A stretch of DNA of 64,000 bases from contig JAGASI010000009.1 in NCBI GenBank assembly GCA_017621845.1, positions 58,977 through 122,976 of the forward strand, given 5' to 3'. The DNA comes from Muribaculaceae bacterium. Lineage in GTDB: Bacteria; Bacteroidota; Bacteroidia; Bacteroidales; Muribaculaceae. The position numbers were made by a program, and so were the translations under genes. Below the pieces are notes generated by a model. The model was not told where the DNA came from. It worked only from the letters and a program-made list of their open reading frames with translations, and ran no database searches. The first letter of the stretch is position 1; every line of letters starts with the position of its first letter. This document shows, piece by piece, positions 62,631 through 64,000 of the stretch.

Positions 62631-63854
62631 TCACGCGATGGTGAACCCCAGGTCCTCGATAACTTCACGCACGGCGCTGGCATCGGGATTACCTTGGATT
62701 GTGGTGGCTCCGGTGGCGAGGTCGACGCTCACCGACTCGACGCCGGGCAGTTTGGAGAGGTTTTTCTCTACCATGGCTTTGCAGTGGCCACAGGTCATTC
62801 CTTTTACAGTGATGGTTGTTTGTTGTTTATCCATTGGAGGTACTTTATTTGGAGTGTATTTAAGAATTAAAGCATTGATAAGTAGCAATATGAGCAGTAC
62901 CGAGCAAATACCGGGGAAGATGCCGATATGTATATGGCAGTTGGCTGATGATTGCACCATGGGCATTGTGAACCATTCACGGGGCATAAGATAGTCAATA
63001 CACATACCTATAGCGATAGCCCCCAATACAATAGTGCTCAGGTAGATGACGGCAGTCTTTTTGCCCAATGACTTGCTGACGATAATTATTGATGCAAAGT
63101 TGGCGGCAGGGCCTGCCATAAGAAGAACAAATGCCGCGCCGGGGCTTAGTCCCTTGAGCATGAGTGAGAGTGCGATGGGTATTGAACCGGTAGAGCATAC
63201 ATACATCGGTATAGCTACAATGACTACAGCTATCATTGACAGAATAGGGTATCGGGCAAACATCGTAAAGAAGCCATCGGGAATAAATACTGTAATCGCC
63301 GCGGCTATCACCAGACCTATGATCAACCATTTACCTATGTTCTGAATCATTTCTACAAACCCATATCTCAGCGCATCTTTCACTTTACCCACGAGATTGT
63401 CTGACTCAGGAGCGTCAATAGTGTCGACATCGGTGTTACATGATGAGTCACAGGCTTTATCCTGTCGGTTTACAAGCATACCGCCTATATATGCCGTAAT
63501 CAGAGCGGCTACCGGACGGATGATGGCAAACGCCGGCCCTAAAAGAGAATATGTCGCGGCTATTGAGTCAACACCGGTCTGGGGTGTAGCTATCAGAAAT
63601 GAGGTAGAAGCGCCACGAGAGGCTCCGTTGCGTCTCAGCGACACCGCTGTGGGCAGTACTCCACACGAACATAAGGGCAAAGGGACCCCTATGAGAGCTG
63701 CCTTGATGACTGCCAACGCTCCGGGGCGGGACAAGTGATTACGGTAAAATCTTCCCGGCACGAAGGCATATAATAGGCCCGCTATCAGAAAACCTAACAG
63801 CAGGTAAGGTGCCATTTCGGCAAGCATGTTTATCAGTGAGTATATAAATTCCAT
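62631..63854 (-). CDS. SO_0444-type permease with C-terminal heavy-metal-associated domain
   Basis: 407 residues. The N-terminal 330 residues form a permease (PF03773 type) with about eight TM helices and the pattern GVPLPLCSCGVLPTA (the paired cysteines are typical of this family) and FVLLMAGPAANFASI. The C-terminal 65 residues are an HMA domain with metal site GMTCGHCKAM and a DLATGATTIQ strand. Homologues are linked to copper, zinc or arsenic efflux. It probably pumps a soft metal, with the HMA domain delivering or sensing it. No ArsR or CopY regulator is nearby. 103 bp separate it from the CD225 gene, both on the minus strand. Confidence 0.88.
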   Translation of the reverse strand: MEFIYSLINMLAEMAPYLLLGFLIAGLLYAFVPGRFYRNHLSRPGALAVIKAALIGVPLPLCSCGVLPTAVSLRRNGASRGASTSFLIATPQTGVDSIAATYSLLGPAFAIIRPVAALITAYIGGMLVNRQDKACDSSCNTDVDTIDAPESDNLVGKVKDALRYGFVEMIQNIGKWLIIGLVIAAAITVFIPDGFFTMFARYPILSMIAVVIVAIPMYVCSTGSIPIALSLMLKGLSPGAAFVLLMAGPAANFASIIIVSKSLGKKTAVIYLSTIVLGAIAIGMCIDYLMPREWFTMPMVQSSANCHIHIGIFPGICSVLLILLLINALILKYTPNKVPPMDKQQTTITVKGMTCGHCKAMVEKNLSKLPGVESVSVDLATGATTIQGNPDASAVREVIEDLGFTIA

Positions 63855-63904
63855 ATCTCAAAATATTGCTGTCCGATAAAACTTTTTGAAGTGATTAAAG
63901 ATTA

Positions 63905-63933
63905 GGGCTGATTCCATTTGCAGGAGTCAGCCC
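63905..63933. terminator. Strong hairpin near the right edge
   Basis: GGGCTGA (63905-63911) pairs with TCAGCCC (63927-63933); the TCC/GGA pair inside extends it. The following bases are T-rich (AATTTGG). It could end a transcript arriving from beyond the edge or belong to an element that starts there. Confidence 0.45.
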
Positions 63934-63938
63934 AATTT

Positions 63939-63972
63939 GGTTATTTTGGTTTCGCCAAAAATCACAATAACC
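63939..63972. other. Second, longer palindrome next to the terminator-like hairpin
   Basis: GGTTATT (63939-63945) pairs with AATAACC (63966-63972), and nested within it TTTTGG (63944-63949) pairs with CCAAAA (63955-63960) around TTTCG. Two consecutive palindromes in 70 bp. Function unclear. Confidence 0.45.
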
Positions 63973-64000
63973 ATGGGTAAAAGTAGTCATTTTAGCGGAC

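Noticed and set aside
1..64000. tRNA or rRNA genes
   Set aside because: No cloverleaf-like or rRNA-like sequence was recognised by eye in any intergenic region; a tRNAscan or Infernal run would be decisive.

Overview
The window comes from a Bacteroidota genome, most likely an anaerobic gut Bacteroidales of the Muribaculaceae/Porphyromonadaceae type. This is inferred from the type IX secretion protein SprA, an Mfa1/Mfa2-type (type V) fimbrial operon, a C-terminal T9SS sorting domain, TAnnTTTG promoter boxes without strong Shine-Dalgarno sites, and many Bacteroidota-specific families. No tRNA, rRNA, CRISPR array or intact insertion sequence was found.

Layout. (1) 1-7147, plus strand: the 3' two-thirds of sprA, queA and a CapA-like lipoprotein. 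(2) 7148-24315, plus strand: a 707-bp structured non-coding leader, then a fimbrial locus. It encodes a DUF3575 barrel-like protein, an OmpA/TPR protein, the major fimbrillin, an intrinsic terminator, an Mfa2-like anchor, two more fimbrial lipoproteins, a 2361-residue surface protein with a T9SS sorting tail, a DUF1573 protein and a TlpA-like lipoprotein. The sorting tail ties this operon to the SprA translocon at the left edge. (3) 24358-30296, minus strand: two paralogous hybrid-less sensor kinases followed 9 bp later by dnaB. (4) 30422-37399, minus strand: purL, a small membrane protein, a TPR protein and a DUF4293 membrane protein. (5) 37473-39276, minus strand: two genes of types usually seen on phages or integrative elements.

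(6) 39481-61302, plus strand: a roughly 21.7-kb, tightly packed and often overlapping run of 20 genes that I read as an aryl-polyene/flexirubin-type type II polyketide cluster. It contains a ketoreductase, three ketosynthases, three carrier proteins, two hotdog dehydratases, a thioesterase, a methyltransferase, an AMP ligase, a flavin oxidoreductase, three acyltransferase domains, a glycosyltransferase domain, LolA, a small EamA-like permease, an RND/MMPL exporter and two secreted hydrolases. The proposed flow is: the ligase loads an aryl acid on the adjacent DltC-like carrier; the ketosynthases, ketoreductase and paired dehydratases build a conjugated polyene; the methyltransferase decorates the ring; acyl- and glycosyltransferases attach the product to a membrane lipid; and MMPL/LolA proteins move it to the outer membrane. 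Neither an aromatic ammonia lyase nor DarA/DarB (resorcinol) genes are present, so the starter acid must come from elsewhere and the product need not be a classical flexirubin.

(7) 61395-63854, minus strand: a DUF2752 protein, a CD225-type membrane protein with ten tandem 9-residue repeats, and a permease-HMA metal efflux protein. The last 100 bases hold two strong hairpins.

The most notable observations are the complementary broken active sites of the two dehydratases, the CLF-like half-domains fused to two ketosynthases, the MMPL-acyltransferase-Rossmann fusion, the kinase-kinase-dnaB operon, and the long structured leader plus internal terminator of the fimbrial operon.
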